This document shows, one piece after another, positions 48,715 to 58,542 of a DNA stretch of 64,000 bases. How positions within the stretch are numbered: position 1 is the stretch's first letter; each line of letters opens with the position of its first letter. Below the pieces are notes generated by a model, which saw only the letters and a program-made list of their open reading frames with translations, ran no database searches and was not told where the DNA came from. A program made the position numbers and the translations under genes. This stretch comes from Planctomycetaceae bacterium (GTDB taxonomy: Bacteria; Planctomycetota; Planctomycetia; Planctomycetales; Planctomycetaceae), in contig JACKHO010000004.1 in NCBI GenBank assembly GCA_020638955.1, forward strand, positions 372,001 to 436,000, in the 5' to 3' direction.

Positions 48715-51032
48715 GCACGAGCGAACGACATCGCGACACAATTCGCAAATTGTTCTTGCTCGGTGCCAGCGGCCTCTGGGTTTTGTTGCTCTTGGGGGCC
48801 TGGCACGGGGCATATGCCGAACTGCCAGAGCTTCCACCTCAATTCGTTGAACATACATTTGAAGATGCCGTTGGTTCGCATCGGTATGTCGTCTTCAAGC
48901 CGCAACTCACAACTAACCAGCCGCTCCCGGTCATTCTGTTCCTGCACGGTGCTGGTGAAAAAGGGACTGATGGTCGCCGTCAGTTGTTCGCCGGCATGGG
49001 GACTGCACTCGAACAATATCCAGACTTCCCAGCGTATGTTGTGTTTCCCCAGTGCGAGGATCTCAATGGTCGGCACTTGCTGGGCTGGCGTGCCGACCGG
49101 GCTGATGCACGCCGCGCAATCAGCATCCTCGACGAGGCGATTTCCAAATACAATATCGATAAAGATCGCCAAATTCTGTGTGGCTGGTCCATGGGAGGAT
49201 ATGGGGCCTGGAGCCTCGCAGCCGCGTTCCCTGGGCGTTGGCACTCGGTAATGGCAATGGCCGGAGGGGGTAATCCTCAAACTCTTGCTCCATTGGCCAA
49301 AGCACAAACGCCAGTCTGGGCAATTCATGGTGATGCGGATGTGCTCGTTCCGGTCGAAGAGTCGAAGCGAATGATGTCCGCGCTGACGGAACTGAACGGG
49401 AAGGGGCACCTTACAATCCTGAAAGGCATCGGGCATGACAGCTGGCGATTGCCGTTGGGAGACCGGGCGGCGCTAACGTGGTTGTTATCTCCTAACGGGC
49501 CACCTACAGAGCTTGTCGGGGAACCATTACCTCCTCAAAGCTCCGCCAAAATCATCGGGGAGTTTCGTCCCGACGTGGTGTTGTCCCAAGCATTGGCTCT
49601 CCGATTGGGTAACGGGGCGCTAGCCGAACTTGCTCAGGAAATTCCTGGAGCGGTGCCTCCAGAATCGCTCAGGGGAGACATGCCGGACATACGCCGCACT
49701 TTTGAGTTTCAGCAGGAGACGTATTTTCTCAATCTCGAAAAGCTGAAGTACGAAACAAAACTGCATCGGTGCGAACTGGGCGGCATTTCCGGCGGTCGAT
49801 TTCAAATTCGTTTCTGGCTCAAACCGCTGACCGTTTCGCTGGGCGGGGCCTCTCTGCGGACCGAGAAAGCAGCCATTGCCGATGCGGAAGAGTTTCAAAT
49901 TGTCATTGGTCATCGACGACCGTTTCCCGTGACGCTTGAGGTCAGGCCGACTGTTGTCGACTCACGTGTGAGGTTTCAAGTCCTTCGTCAGGAACTTCAC
50001 ATCCCCGACGACAACTGGTTTGTCGAGCCACCAAAAACCATTCACTCACATACGGACGAGTTGCCGGAAGCGTACATTCAAACCGGTCTGGTCGGGGGGC
50101 TCTATCAGCGACGGCTTGAACTCGAAACGGAAATCCTCAGTGTCATCCCCACGCTACTAAATGGAGTGGAGGAGCATTTGCATTCGCTATCGCAAATGGG
50201 GCCGCAAACCACGATTTGGCCGCTCCCCGTGCTCGCACCAGAAACTCGTGTGCTGCCGGGACGAATTCGGACGGACAGCAGCGGCGTTTCTGTTGAACTG
50301 TCTCTCGCGGCACAGTTTCCCGGAGAAGTGGCGGCCCGTTCACAACCGGTGCGAGAATCGCTCGGGCAGCATTACGAAGGGATTGCCGGGACAGATGAAC
50401 TTTCGATTGCGCTCGATTGGAACATTATTGCCAGCCTTTCGCGGCAGTTTGTTCGATCGGGTACGGCGAGAATCAACGTCCTCGATTTGCCGGAACCTGC
50501 GTTTCACGAACTGGCCAGTCAGCAGTTCGTCGACGTGTTGTTTCCAGGTTCCAAGGCCAGCGACATGAATGTGGTGTTGCAGTTGTCATCGCCTATGGAA
50601 CTGCATCCGGCGGGGCCAACTTCTTTGACAGGAGCACGGGAGTTAAGCCTTACGGCAACAAACGTCGAGATTTGTTACTTCCAAACTGGACCCTCGGGCG
50701 AAGATGAAGAATTGGAACGTTTCTCATTTTCGTTGTCTCAACCTCTCACCTGGAAATGGGAGACCGGGGCCAATGGTCTGACGGGGACCATGTCATGGGC
50801 GTCCGATTTCCATATCGGGTGTTCATTGAACAATCCCCGCGTTCAACAGGTGGCGGAGCAGTTTTCGGAGGGATGGGGGCACTGGACGGCAGCTCAGCCC
50901 GACACTCCGGTCAATATTCATCCGTTACAAATTGGTCGGAAGCAAGTGCAGGCGGATACGCTGGATTTGAGTGACGAGCGTCTCAAGTTGGAATTCCAGA
51001 CCGCCGACGCTCCCGCAAAGCAAGAGCCGTAG
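48711..51032 (+). CDS. Secreted alpha/beta hydrolase with long C-terminal extension
   Basis: A 773-residue protein. A signal or anchor segment (LLGASGLWVLLLLGAWHGAY) is followed by a hydrolase domain to about residue 260. The oxyanion region is LPVILFLHGAGEKG, the nucleophile is in GWSMGGYGAW, the acid in IHGDADVLVP and the His in IGHDSWRLP. This is a complete triad of the esterase / prolyl-oligopeptidase-like type. The remaining 500 residues are beta-rich and unrecognised; the final part resembles the outer-envelope repeats of other planctomycete proteins only in general composition. It is the last gene of the ExbB/ExbD run. Confidence 0.8.
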   Translation: MSTSERHRDTIRKLFLLGASGLWVLLLLGAWHGAYAELPELPPQFVEHTFEDAVGSHRYVVFKPQLTTNQPLPVILFLHGAGEKGTDGRRQLFAGMGTALEQYPDFPAYVVFPQCEDLNGRHLLGWRADRADARRAISILDEAISKYNIDKDRQILCGWSMGGYGAWSLAAAFPGRWHSVMAMAGGGNPQTLAPLAKAQTPVWAIHGDADVLVPVEESKRMMSALTELNGKGHLTILKGIGHDSWRLPLGDRAALTWLLSPNGPPTELVGEPLPPQSSAKIIGEFRPDVVLSQALALRLGNGALAELAQEIPGAVPPESLRGDMPDIRRTFEFQQETYFLNLEKLKYETKLHRCELGGISGGRFQIRFWLKPLTVSLGGASLRTEKAAIADAEEFQIVIGHRRPFPVTLEVRPTVVDSRVRFQVLRQELHIPDDNWFVEPPKTIHSHTDELPEAYIQTGLVGGLYQRRLELETEILSVIPTLLNGVEEHLHSLSQMGPQTTIWPLPVLAPETRVLPGRIRTDSSGVSVELSLAAQFPGEVAARSQPVRESLGQHYEGIAGTDELSIALDWNIIASLSRQFVRSGTARINVLDLPEPAFHELASQQFVDVLFPGSKASDMNVVLQLSSPMELHPAGPTSLTGARELSLTATNVEICYFQTGPSGEDEELERFSFSLSQPLTWKWETGANGLTGTMSWASDFHIGCSLNNPRVQQVAEQFSEGWGHWTAAQPDTPVNIHPLQIGRKQVQADTLDLSDERLKLEFQTADAPAKQEP

Positions 51033-51127
51033 TTGTCCTCCGCCAACCGAATGAATAGGGTGTTGCGGTCTGGCTGCTAGAATTGCGGATTTAGAATGGA
51101 CTCTCGTTGCACACGGAGAATGTCAGC

Positions 51128-52498
51128 ATGAATGAACAAGTAACGGCCTATCTGGAAGAGCACCACGATCGGTTTCTGGAGGAACTGAAGGATCTGCTCC
51201 GCATACCCAGCATTAGTGCTGATTCAAAATACGCGAATGACGTGCGCCTTGGGGCGCAGTTTATCCATCAACAACTGGAATCGATGGGCTGCGATACCGA
51301 GCTGGTCGAAACGGCCGGGCATCCCATTGTTTACGGTGAGTGGCTCAAGGCTGAAGGGGCTCCCACGGTTCTGGTCTACGGCCATTACGATGTGCAACCT
51401 CCCGACCCGCTCGACGAATGGATTTCGCCGCCGTTTGAACCGACCATCCGCGATGAGCACATTTATGCGCGGGGGGCAACGGACGACAAAGGGCAAATGT
51501 TCACGCACGTGAAGTCTGTCGAGGCGTGGCTCAAAACCGTAGGCGAACTTCCGGTGAACGTGAAGTTTGTCATTGAAGGAGAAGAAGAGGTTGGTGGTGA
51601 AAACCTCGACGAGTTTCTCAAGAACAACCAGGACCGCTGCCGCGCCGACGTGGCTGTGGTGAGCGACACCGCTCAGTATGGTCCGGGAATTCCGGCCATT
51701 ACGTATGGGCTGCGGGGAATTGTCGCGTGTGAAATACATTTGCAGGGGCCTTCGCAAGATTTGCACAGTGGAGTCTTCGGCGGCGCGGTTGCGAATCCCG
51801 TCAACGTGCTGGCCCGGTTGATTGCCTCACTGCATGATGACGCTGGTCATTGTCAAATCCCGGGGTTCTATGACGATGTCGTGCCACTCACCGACGAAGA
51901 GCGTCAAAACTTTGCGGCCCTTCCGTTTGATGATGCTGAGTTTGCGCAGTCGCTTGGAATCTCGGGAACATTCGGTGAGGCAGGCTATTCGACGTTGGAA
52001 CGACGTTGGGGCCGTCCTACCTGTGACGTGAACGGGATTACCGGGGGCTATCAGGGAGAAGGTCCCAAGACCATTGTTCCGGCCAAGGCGTCTGCCAAAA
52101 TTACTTGTCGGCTGGTGCCCAATCAGAACGCCGATGCCATTCTGGCTTCATTGGAATCGTACCTGCGGGGCCAGTTGCCTCCTGGAATTCAATTGACGTT
52201 CCGCCGGTTTCATGGCTGTCCTGCTGTCGTTTGCGACCTCAATAGCCCCTATATGGCGGCAGCCCGACGTGCTGTGGCTGTCGGTTTTGGCAAAGAGCCG
52301 GTGCTCATTCGTGAAGGTGGTTCAATACCGGTCGTCGGTTCCTTCAAGGAGTTTCTGGGAATCGATACACTCCTGCTCGGTTGGGGGCAGAACACTGACA
52401 ATTTGCACAGCCCCAACGAGAAATTCAGCCTGAGCGCCTTCCGGCAGGGAATTCTGGCAAGTGCTGCTTTGTGGCACGAACTTGCCAACAACTCCTAG
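51128..52498 (+). CDS. M20 family metallopeptidase (dipeptidase / CPG2-like)
   Basis: A 456-residue zinc peptidase. Metal-site blocks are LVYGHYDVQPPDPLDEW (His and Asp), RGATDDKGQMFTHVKS (bridging Asp), and FVIEGEEEVGGENLDEFL (catalytic Glu and metal Glu). VVSDTAQYGPGIPAITYGLR and the dimerisation region NGITGGYQGEGPKTIVPAKA follow. Wording is close to the cytosolic dipeptidase group. The frame opens at a TTG, 51107, but the ATG at 51128 has GGAG upstream. There is no signal peptide. Confidence 0.92.
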   Translation: MNEQVTAYLEEHHDRFLEELKDLLRIPSISADSKYANDVRLGAQFIHQQLESMGCDTELVETAGHPIVYGEWLKAEGAPTVLVYGHYDVQPPDPLDEWISPPFEPTIRDEHIYARGATDDKGQMFTHVKSVEAWLKTVGELPVNVKFVIEGEEEVGGENLDEFLKNNQDRCRADVAVVSDTAQYGPGIPAITYGLRGIVACEIHLQGPSQDLHSGVFGGAVANPVNVLARLIASLHDDAGHCQIPGFYDDVVPLTDEERQNFAALPFDDAEFAQSLGISGTFGEAGYSTLERRWGRPTCDVNGITGGYQGEGPKTIVPAKASAKITCRLVPNQNADAILASLESYLRGQLPPGIQLTFRRFHGCPAVVCDLNSPYMAAARRAVAVGFGKEPVLIREGGSIPVVGSFKEFLGIDTLLLGWGQNTDNLHSPNEKFSLSAFRQGILASAALWHELANNS

Positions 52499-52564
52499 TG
52501 TCTGTTGCGGCGAGCCGGGCACTCGGACCACGCGTTTAATTCGACAACTGCATCAACGAAACCA

Positions 52565-53842
52565 ATGCTTGACCTACAGTACATTTGCGATCACCAGGAC
52601 GAAGTTGAGGCGAATTGCCAAAACCGTGGGGTCAAAGTTGACCTCAACCGTCTTGTCGAACTGGCGGACGAACGCCGCAGCCTCATTACCGACGTGGGGG
52701 AATTGCGTCGGGAGCAAAACGAAGTTTCAGGCTCCATTCGTAGTGCCTCGGCTGAAGAGCGTCCCGCCATTGTCGAGCGGGGCAAGCAGCTGAAAGTTCA
52801 GGTGGCCGAACAGGAATCGCGTCTGAAAGTGGTCGAAGAGGAGGTGGCTGACCTTCAGGGACAGGTTCCCAACCTGACGCATCCTGAAGCTCCCATTGGC
52901 AGCGAAGACGAATTCACCATTGTGCGTGAATGGGGGAAAAAGCCCGCGTTCGACTTCAAGCCGCTCGACCACGTCGAAATCGCAGCCAAGCTCGACATCA
53001 TCGACTTCGAGGCCGGTTCACGTGTGGCGGGGCACGGATTCTACTATTTGAAGAACGAAGCAGTGCTGCTGGAACTGGCACTCGTGCAGTACGCTGTGCA
53101 GAAGGTGATGTCACGAGGCTTTACGTTGTTTACAACACCTGACCTGGCTCGTGACGAGGTGCTGCAAGGAATTGGCTTCCTGCCACGCGGTCCTGAAGCA
53201 CAAATCTACTCCGTCGAAAACACCGATTTATCACTGGTGGCCACAGCCGAAATTACGCTCGGTGGCATGCTGAAAGATCAGGTGGTCGACGTGGAAACGC
53301 TGCCACTTAAAGTGGCCGGTATTTCTCACTGCTTCCGCACCGAGGCCGGAGCACACGGCAAGGCCACACGCGGGATTTACCGCGTGCATCAGTTCACCAA
53401 AGTGGAGATGTTCGCGTTCACTGGCCCGAATTCAGAAGACTCCGAGTCCGTTCACAAAGAAATCGTGGCTCTGGAAGAAGAAATCTTTCAGGGGCTGGGA
53501 ATTCCGTACCGCGTCATCGATACCCCCACGGGCGATTTGGGTGGCCCCGCATACCGGAAGTTCGACCTGGAAGCCTGGATGCCCGGGCGCGGTGAGAACG
53601 GTGAATATGGCGAAGTCACGTCGGCTTCGAACTGCACCGACTATCAGGCACGTCGTCTGAAAATTCGTTGCCGTTCTAAGGAATCGAAGGGAACTCAGTT
53701 CGTACAAACGTTGAACGGTACGGCAATTTCTGTTGCCCGAGCCATGATTGCTGTCCTGGAGAATAACCAGCAGGCCGATGGCAGCGTCGTCATTCCCGAA
53801 GTCCTCCGCCCCTGGGTCGGCAAGGACGTCATTGCCCGGTAA
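52565..53842 (+). CDS. serS: Seryl-tRNA synthetase
   Basis: A 425-residue class II synthetase that charges tRNA-Ser. The N-terminal arm is a long coiled coil (LADERRSLITDVGELRREQN). The catalytic domain has motif 2 in FRTEAGAHGKATRGIYRVHQ, FTKVEMFAF, YRVIDTPTGDLGGPAYRKFD, EVTSASNCTDYQARRLKIR and motif 3 LNGTAISVARAMIAVLENNQ. Length and order are normal. The frame opens 60 bases upstream, but the ATG at 52565 gives the usual MLDLQYICDHxDEV start. A strong intrinsic terminator follows. Confidence 0.95.
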   Translation: MLDLQYICDHQDEVEANCQNRGVKVDLNRLVELADERRSLITDVGELRREQNEVSGSIRSASAEERPAIVERGKQLKVQVAEQESRLKVVEEEVADLQGQVPNLTHPEAPIGSEDEFTIVREWGKKPAFDFKPLDHVEIAAKLDIIDFEAGSRVAGHGFYYLKNEAVLLELALVQYAVQKVMSRGFTLFTTPDLARDEVLQGIGFLPRGPEAQIYSVENTDLSLVATAEITLGGMLKDQVVDVETLPLKVAGISHCFRTEAGAHGKATRGIYRVHQFTKVEMFAFTGPNSEDSESVHKEIVALEEEIFQGLGIPYRVIDTPTGDLGGPAYRKFDLEAWMPGRGENGEYGEVTSASNCTDYQARRLKIRCRSKESKGTQFVQTLNGTAISVARAMIAVLENNQQADGSVVIPEVLRPWVGKDVIAR

Positions 53843-53878
53843 TTGTCGTCCAGCACTGAAACGAACACCCACCAATGC

Positions 53879-53911
53879 AAAACACCCGCACCATAAAGGA
53901 GCGGGTGTTTT
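53879..53911. terminator. Bidirectional intrinsic terminator
   Basis: AAAACACCCGC pairs with GCGGGTGTTTT (11 bp) around an 11-base loop. A T-rich tail is present on the plus strand and an A-rich lead on the other. It lies between the convergent serS and giant beta-helix protein genes and can serve both. Confidence 0.88.
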
Positions 53912-53946
53912 CGTTTGGTTGTCACACTTCCATCACACCGTATTCA

Positions 53947-56900
53947 TTATGGAACGGGCGTACCGTTAACAATGATTTGACCTGTGGTGGAGCCAATCGG
54001 CACGACATCGAAATCGATGAGCAGTGGCACGAAGAAGTTGTTTGTTCCCTGCACAGTAATAATGTTGTCGATTTGTCCCGACAGGGTGACGATTCCCTCG
54101 TTGCGGCGGAAGATAATACCTTCGGTCAAACCACCATTCGACAACATCTGAATGAGGTTGTTGTTGATGGTCACGTTACTGGGACCAACGAGGCGGTTGA
54201 AGATAATACCGTCACCATTGATGCCCGCGTTCACGAAGTCAACCAAGTTGTTTTCGATGAAGACGTTATTCCCAGAGGCATTAAATGTCAGGTTCATTGC
54301 CGTCGAAACTAGCCCTTGGAACTCGAATCCACTTTGCTGAATGAAGTTGCCCTGAGCGTCGAATCTTACGTTGTCGCTGATTTGCAGTGCAGTGGCGGAA
54401 TCGAAATTCAGGTCGAGACCTGTGGCGAAATCCCCACGGGCAATGACGGTATTCCTTTGGAAGACAACGTCGGCTTCCCCGCCGATATCCATGAAGAGCG
54501 CGGTTGCGTTGTCAGCTGGGGCCGCGATGGTCCCCGTCTGCATGTCGATGAGGTTGTCGTTAACTGAGGCGTTGATTGCACCATCCCAGGCAACGTGAAT
54601 TGTGTTGAGTGCCTGCCGGTTCGAGATGAGGAAGTTGCCGAGCGTGTCGTCCTGGAATGGATTTGGGGGGCCGAAAAGCAGGTCGAGCACAATTTGGTCA
54701 TTGATGGCGTCACCACGTCTCGGCTGCAGGAAACCAGTGTCGGCGGCGTCACCTGAGTGGATGAACACCATGTGGCCGTTGAGATCGTTGGGAATGTTCT
54801 GTCGAATGACAATCGCTCCACCGCCAGAATCGGTGAATCGGGTGTTCTGGACAGTAAGGGAGTAAGCAAGAATATCTTCGACGTCGATGATGTCACCGTC
54901 ACGATTGACGTCAAAGTTGTCAAACGTCGCAGCCCATTCAAACTGGTTTTCCACATTGGGACGCCCATTGTTGTCGAACTCCGAATTGAAGATTCGAGTT
55001 TCGACGACGTCGCGTACAAGCAGTCCTTCATTCGGAGAGTCCATGATGCGAACTGTTTCCAGTTCGAAGAAGGCGGACAGATTCTTATGGTCTGCGAGAA
55101 TCAAGTCAGCGACTACGCCCCGGTTGTTGCTGTCGAAATCCTGGCCAGCCAAACGTACGTTATTCGTGTTCTGAAAGAACGCACCGGCAACAGTCATTCC
55201 GGTAATGCTTCCACCCGAGCCTTGTGCCGGACCGTTTGCAGGATTTCCAGTTACCTCAAAGGTACCAACGCTGTCTTGAACGAGAATACCAAACGTAGAA
55301 TTCGTCGCGCTAATGCTTTCGAAAGTAATGTCATGGCCAGCGGTGAGGACGTCAGGACGACCGTTGTTGGTCACTTCAATACCCCGACCGTTTCTCATGT
55401 CAATGGTACCGGTGGCAACTGACACATTGTCATTGTTGTCGAAGAGGACGCCAAGTCCGCCAACGGCGTTCAGTACTTGAATTTCGCCAAAGCTCACGTC
55501 TGCTGGCGTTGAAGTCGTCAATGGAGCAATCACGGGATTCCTGTTGTCCGTCACGGAAACCGCAGGTCCCGGGCCTTGCTGGCTATCGACAGTGAGGGCA
55601 GTAAATGATACTGCTCGAGTGATGTTGTTTACGTCAACACCAATTGCACCAATGTTCAACTGGTTATTGACAGTTGAAATTCCGCGGAAATCGGCCCGGC
55701 CAGCAAAGTTCTGAACGCGGACGCCAACACCACCTGCGCCGTTCAGTACGTCGCCTCGGTTTCCAACCTGTAGGCCCGTGAATCTCAGGACGAAATCACT
55801 GTCCAGAATATCCTGGACGAGAATTGAAGTTCCGAAGACATTGTCAACCTGAGTAAACCCGTTCACACGGAACTGGCCAGTGTTAATCGCGGGATCAACG
55901 AGTGCAGGATTCGTGATCACAATACCATCGCCACCGCTGCCGTCGACAATGAGATTTCCGCCAAACAGAGCCGCACCGGCCTGAGTGTTGAACAGCACTG
56001 CTGGGGAATTCGGAGTTGTCGGAATGACCGTAGCCACTGGAGTGGCATTGATGTTGACGTTCCCCAGGAAGGTGGCACGTGAAGACTGATTGACCGTCAC
56101 GTTACCGGGAATGGGGCCACCTTGAGAGAAGTTCACCATCCGTAGACCAATGTCGTTGCGGTCATCGATCAGGATGTTTCCCTGACTGGTGAACGTTGCA
56201 GTAGGTCCGAGGGTGTCCAGGTCAATGCCGATACCGTTGTTGGACGTAATGGTCAAATCGTCTTGGAAGACTACAGCACCGGAGTGATTCAAGACATGTA
56301 CTGCGGCGGCGGCAGCACCTGGGTTTGTGCCAGTGAGTGTCGCTGAGTCGAAAGTGACATTGGCGGTTGATGTTCCAAGAGCTGTACCGCGAACAGCGAG
56401 GCCGAGGCCACCGGTGTCGGTAATGGCCATGTCGCGGAAGAAGAGGGAACCTCCGGCATCTTGAACGAGAACCGAGAATCCACTGGTGTTTTCAATTTGG
56501 TTTGCACCACCAATCAGGCCCGAGTTTGCGGGGCGTCCAACGGTAATTGCCGCTGTGCCGCCCAGCACCTGGAAGGCATTTCCGTCGGTAATGACGCCGT
56601 TTCCGTCCAGGTCGGAAATCGATAGTCCGTTGATGGCAAATATCCCGTTGGCTCCGTTGAACGAAATGCCGTGAGCGCCCACGCCCGTAACGTTGTCGAT
56701 TGTCACTTCGTCAATTCGACCGCCAGTGACACCATTGATTGCGAGGGCAGCACCATCCACCACGTCGGTTACACGGAAGCCTGAGAAGCGTGAGTTGCTG
56801 GCAAAAGTGACCGCGTCTCCCACGACATTTTGGATGACTGGTACATTGCCGACGGGGTTGTTTGCCTGTGGAACGGTAATTTCATCCGTGAGTCCCAGAA

Positions 56901-58164
56901 CGGGTAGAGTCAGTGTTACGCCTTCGCCCAGGACGAGGACATCATCACGTAATGCGACGTTTGGAGTCACGCCGGGCGGCAAAGTGTTCCCATCAAACAC
57001 GCTGTCTGAGTGCACAAAGATGATGTCGCCCAAAGGGAGTGCATTGATGCCCTCCTGCATGAAGTTGAATTCATTGCCAATGGCACCTGTGGGAGCAGCC
57101 CGATCGGCTTCGCCAGGAACGTGTCGTACGTGATAGACGAGATAGGGAGTTCCGTCGGCCTTCAGGGCCACTTCCCGTGCATTCAGGAAGCTGCTGTCGT
57201 CGGAGACGACGGTACGGTTGCGACGCACCCAGTTGGCCATGCGGTTATATTGGCTTTGACCAACTCGTCCACGCGGTTGCAGGTCGTGCCAGTAATTCAC
57301 ATCGGCGGAGAAAATGATGTTCTGACCGAACACGCCGTCACCAGTGAAAGTTGCCGTCGTGTGCAGCAAGCGATCAAAGAAGTCAGCATCAGCCTGAAGT
57401 TTGTAGCCCCAAACCATGTCGCTTCCGGGGGCCTGGTAGTGGTACCAGCCCGCAGTGGCTTCCAGGTTTGCGGACTGAGCCAGTTCGCCAGGAACAGGCA
57501 CGGTATAGAGTTGCTCACCGCCTCGCATGGCGGTTGATGTGAATGAACGTCGCTGGAAGGTGATGTTGAAATCGGTGAACTCTTCGGAACCAGGTTCCAG
57601 GATGGTCGAGGTGATGAATTGCTGACGACCAAATGGGAGGTAAATGTTCGTGCGAACGTCAAAGAACTCCGACAACCACTCGTTCGCAATGACGAGTTGT
57701 TCGAAGTTCGCGCTGCGGGTGGCGTCATGGTCGTAGGCAATCATTAAACCGCCAACGGCGTCGAGCTCGCCGAAGTATTGACGTACTCCGATGCCAGTAC
57801 TGCCGCCGATATGCCCATTGTTCCCGAGGTTGAACTTCAAATCACCAAACACCATGGTCTGGTCAAAGAACACGTACGGCATGAGGTCGGTGTACGTCAC
57901 GGAGTCCGTGCGTCCGACGGTAGGTCCGACAACGTGACCGGCACGGCCAACCAGGCCGAAGCCACCGACGCGTTGCGGATCACCTTGTGTATCCGTCAGC
58001 GACCCAGAGAGGTCGTTGCTGGGGTCGTACAGGAAAAATTCGTTGTCGCCAGGTTCCTGAAGACCCTGAGCAGAGACTGCTGGCGCCCAAATGGACGCTG
58101 CAATCGCCGCGAGGATCGCGAGGAGAGTAAGTCGAGGCATAAACGACCGAAGAAGCGTCGCCAT
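53947..58164 (-). CDS. Giant surface protein: intimin-like barrel plus right-handed beta-helix
   Basis: About 1405 residues from the ATG at 58164, which has GGAG eight bases upstream; the frame opens at 58374. A signal peptide ends APAVSAQ. Residues 35-330 resemble the inverse-autotransporter (intimin-type) outer-membrane barrel: GLMIAYDHDATRSANFEQLV, then VRTNIYLPFGRQQF and GWYHYQAPGSDMVWGYKLQA. From about 385 to the end are right-handed parallel beta-helix repeats rich in N-G-V/I turns (ITSNNGIGIDLDTLGPTATF, AVSFTALTVDSQQGPGPAVS). This suggests an outer-membrane-anchored, surface-exposed or glycan-binding protein. No catalytic residues were recognised. Confidence 0.8.
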   Translation of the reverse strand: MATLLRSFMPRLTLLAILAAIAASIWAPAVSAQGLQEPGDNEFFLYDPSNDLSGSLTDTQGDPQRVGGFGLVGRAGHVVGPTVGRTDSVTYTDLMPYVFFDQTMVFGDLKFNLGNNGHIGGSTGIGVRQYFGELDAVGGLMIAYDHDATRSANFEQLVIANEWLSEFFDVRTNIYLPFGRQQFITSTILEPGSEEFTDFNITFQRRSFTSTAMRGGEQLYTVPVPGELAQSANLEATAGWYHYQAPGSDMVWGYKLQADADFFDRLLHTTATFTGDGVFGQNIIFSADVNYWHDLQPRGRVGQSQYNRMANWVRRNRTVVSDDSSFLNAREVALKADGTPYLVYHVRHVPGEADRAAPTGAIGNEFNFMQEGINALPLGDIIFVHSDSVFDGNTLPPGVTPNVALRDDVLVLGEGVTLTLPVLGLTDEITVPQANNPVGNVPVIQNVVGDAVTFASNSRFSGFRVTDVVDGAALAINGVTGGRIDEVTIDNVTGVGAHGISFNGANGIFAINGLSISDLDGNGVITDGNAFQVLGGTAAITVGRPANSGLIGGANQIENTSGFSVLVQDAGGSLFFRDMAITDTGGLGLAVRGTALGTSTANVTFDSATLTGTNPGAAAAAVHVLNHSGAVVFQDDLTITSNNGIGIDLDTLGPTATFTSQGNILIDDRNDIGLRMVNFSQGGPIPGNVTVNQSSRATFLGNVNINATPVATVIPTTPNSPAVLFNTQAGAALFGGNLIVDGSGGDGIVITNPALVDPAINTGQFRVNGFTQVDNVFGTSILVQDILDSDFVLRFTGLQVGNRGDVLNGAGGVGVRVQNFAGRADFRGISTVNNQLNIGAIGVDVNNITRAVSFTALTVDSQQGPGPAVSVTDNRNPVIAPLTTSTPADVSFGEIQVLNAVGGLGVLFDNNDNVSVATGTIDMRNGRGIEVTNNGRPDVLTAGHDITFESISATNSTFGILVQDSVGTFEVTGNPANGPAQGSGGSITGMTVAGAFFQNTNNVRLAGQDFDSNNRGVVADLILADHKNLSAFFELETVRIMDSPNEGLLVRDVVETRIFNSEFDNNGRPNVENQFEWAATFDNFDVNRDGDIIDVEDILAYSLTVQNTRFTDSGGGAIVIRQNIPNDLNGHMVFIHSGDAADTGFLQPRRGDAINDQIVLDLLFGPPNPFQDDTLGNFLISNRQALNTIHVAWDGAINASVNDNLIDMQTGTIAAPADNATALFMDIGGEADVVFQRNTVIARGDFATGLDLNFDSATALQISDNVRFDAQGNFIQQSGFEFQGLVSTAMNLTFNASGNNVFIENNLVDFVNAGINGDGIIFNRLVGPSNVTINNNLIQMLSNGGLTEGIIFRRNEGIVTLSGQIDNIITVQGTNNFFVPLLIDFDVVPIGSTTGQIIVNGTPVP

Positions 58165-58542
58165 GAGGACAACTCCGCGAAACACGTTCCGGGAATATTC
58201 GCGCGTCTCAAGAGCATCGACACATCCGTTCTGCGAACAGGTGTGCGATACCGAACGATGAACCGTAGGTTGGCGGTGAGCCGACGTGGGCCGGATTGGT
58301 ACGTTCGTCATGGGAATTTGAGACAGGGGAACCGGACGATCTATTGGATGACGGGGGGAGCACAATGGCTTCACCAGAACGGCGAACCCACTGCGCGGAG
58401 ATTGGGTGGAATTGTGCAGTAAATCGATAGTCGTGGTGACCGTAGCGGAAGCAGCACGGAGGACAAATACGACATTCAGCTCTGAAAACCGCCCAAAACG
58501 GTGTTTGAATAGGTTTGCACTGTGTCTTGCGGCACTGTGAAA
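58165..58542. other. 378-bp region upstream of the giant beta-helix gene
   Basis: The frame of the beta-helix protein stays open to 58374, but this part lacks a signal peptide and reads as non-coding leader. It should hold the promoter of that gene and the 3' end of the methyltransferase mRNA. No terminator was recognised. Confidence 0.35.

Noticed and set aside
58165..58374. Extending the giant beta-helix protein to the upstream start at 58374
   Set aside because: The extra 70 residues are Arg/Pro/His-rich with no signal peptide. The ATG at 58164 has GGAG at a good distance and begins a clear signal peptide.
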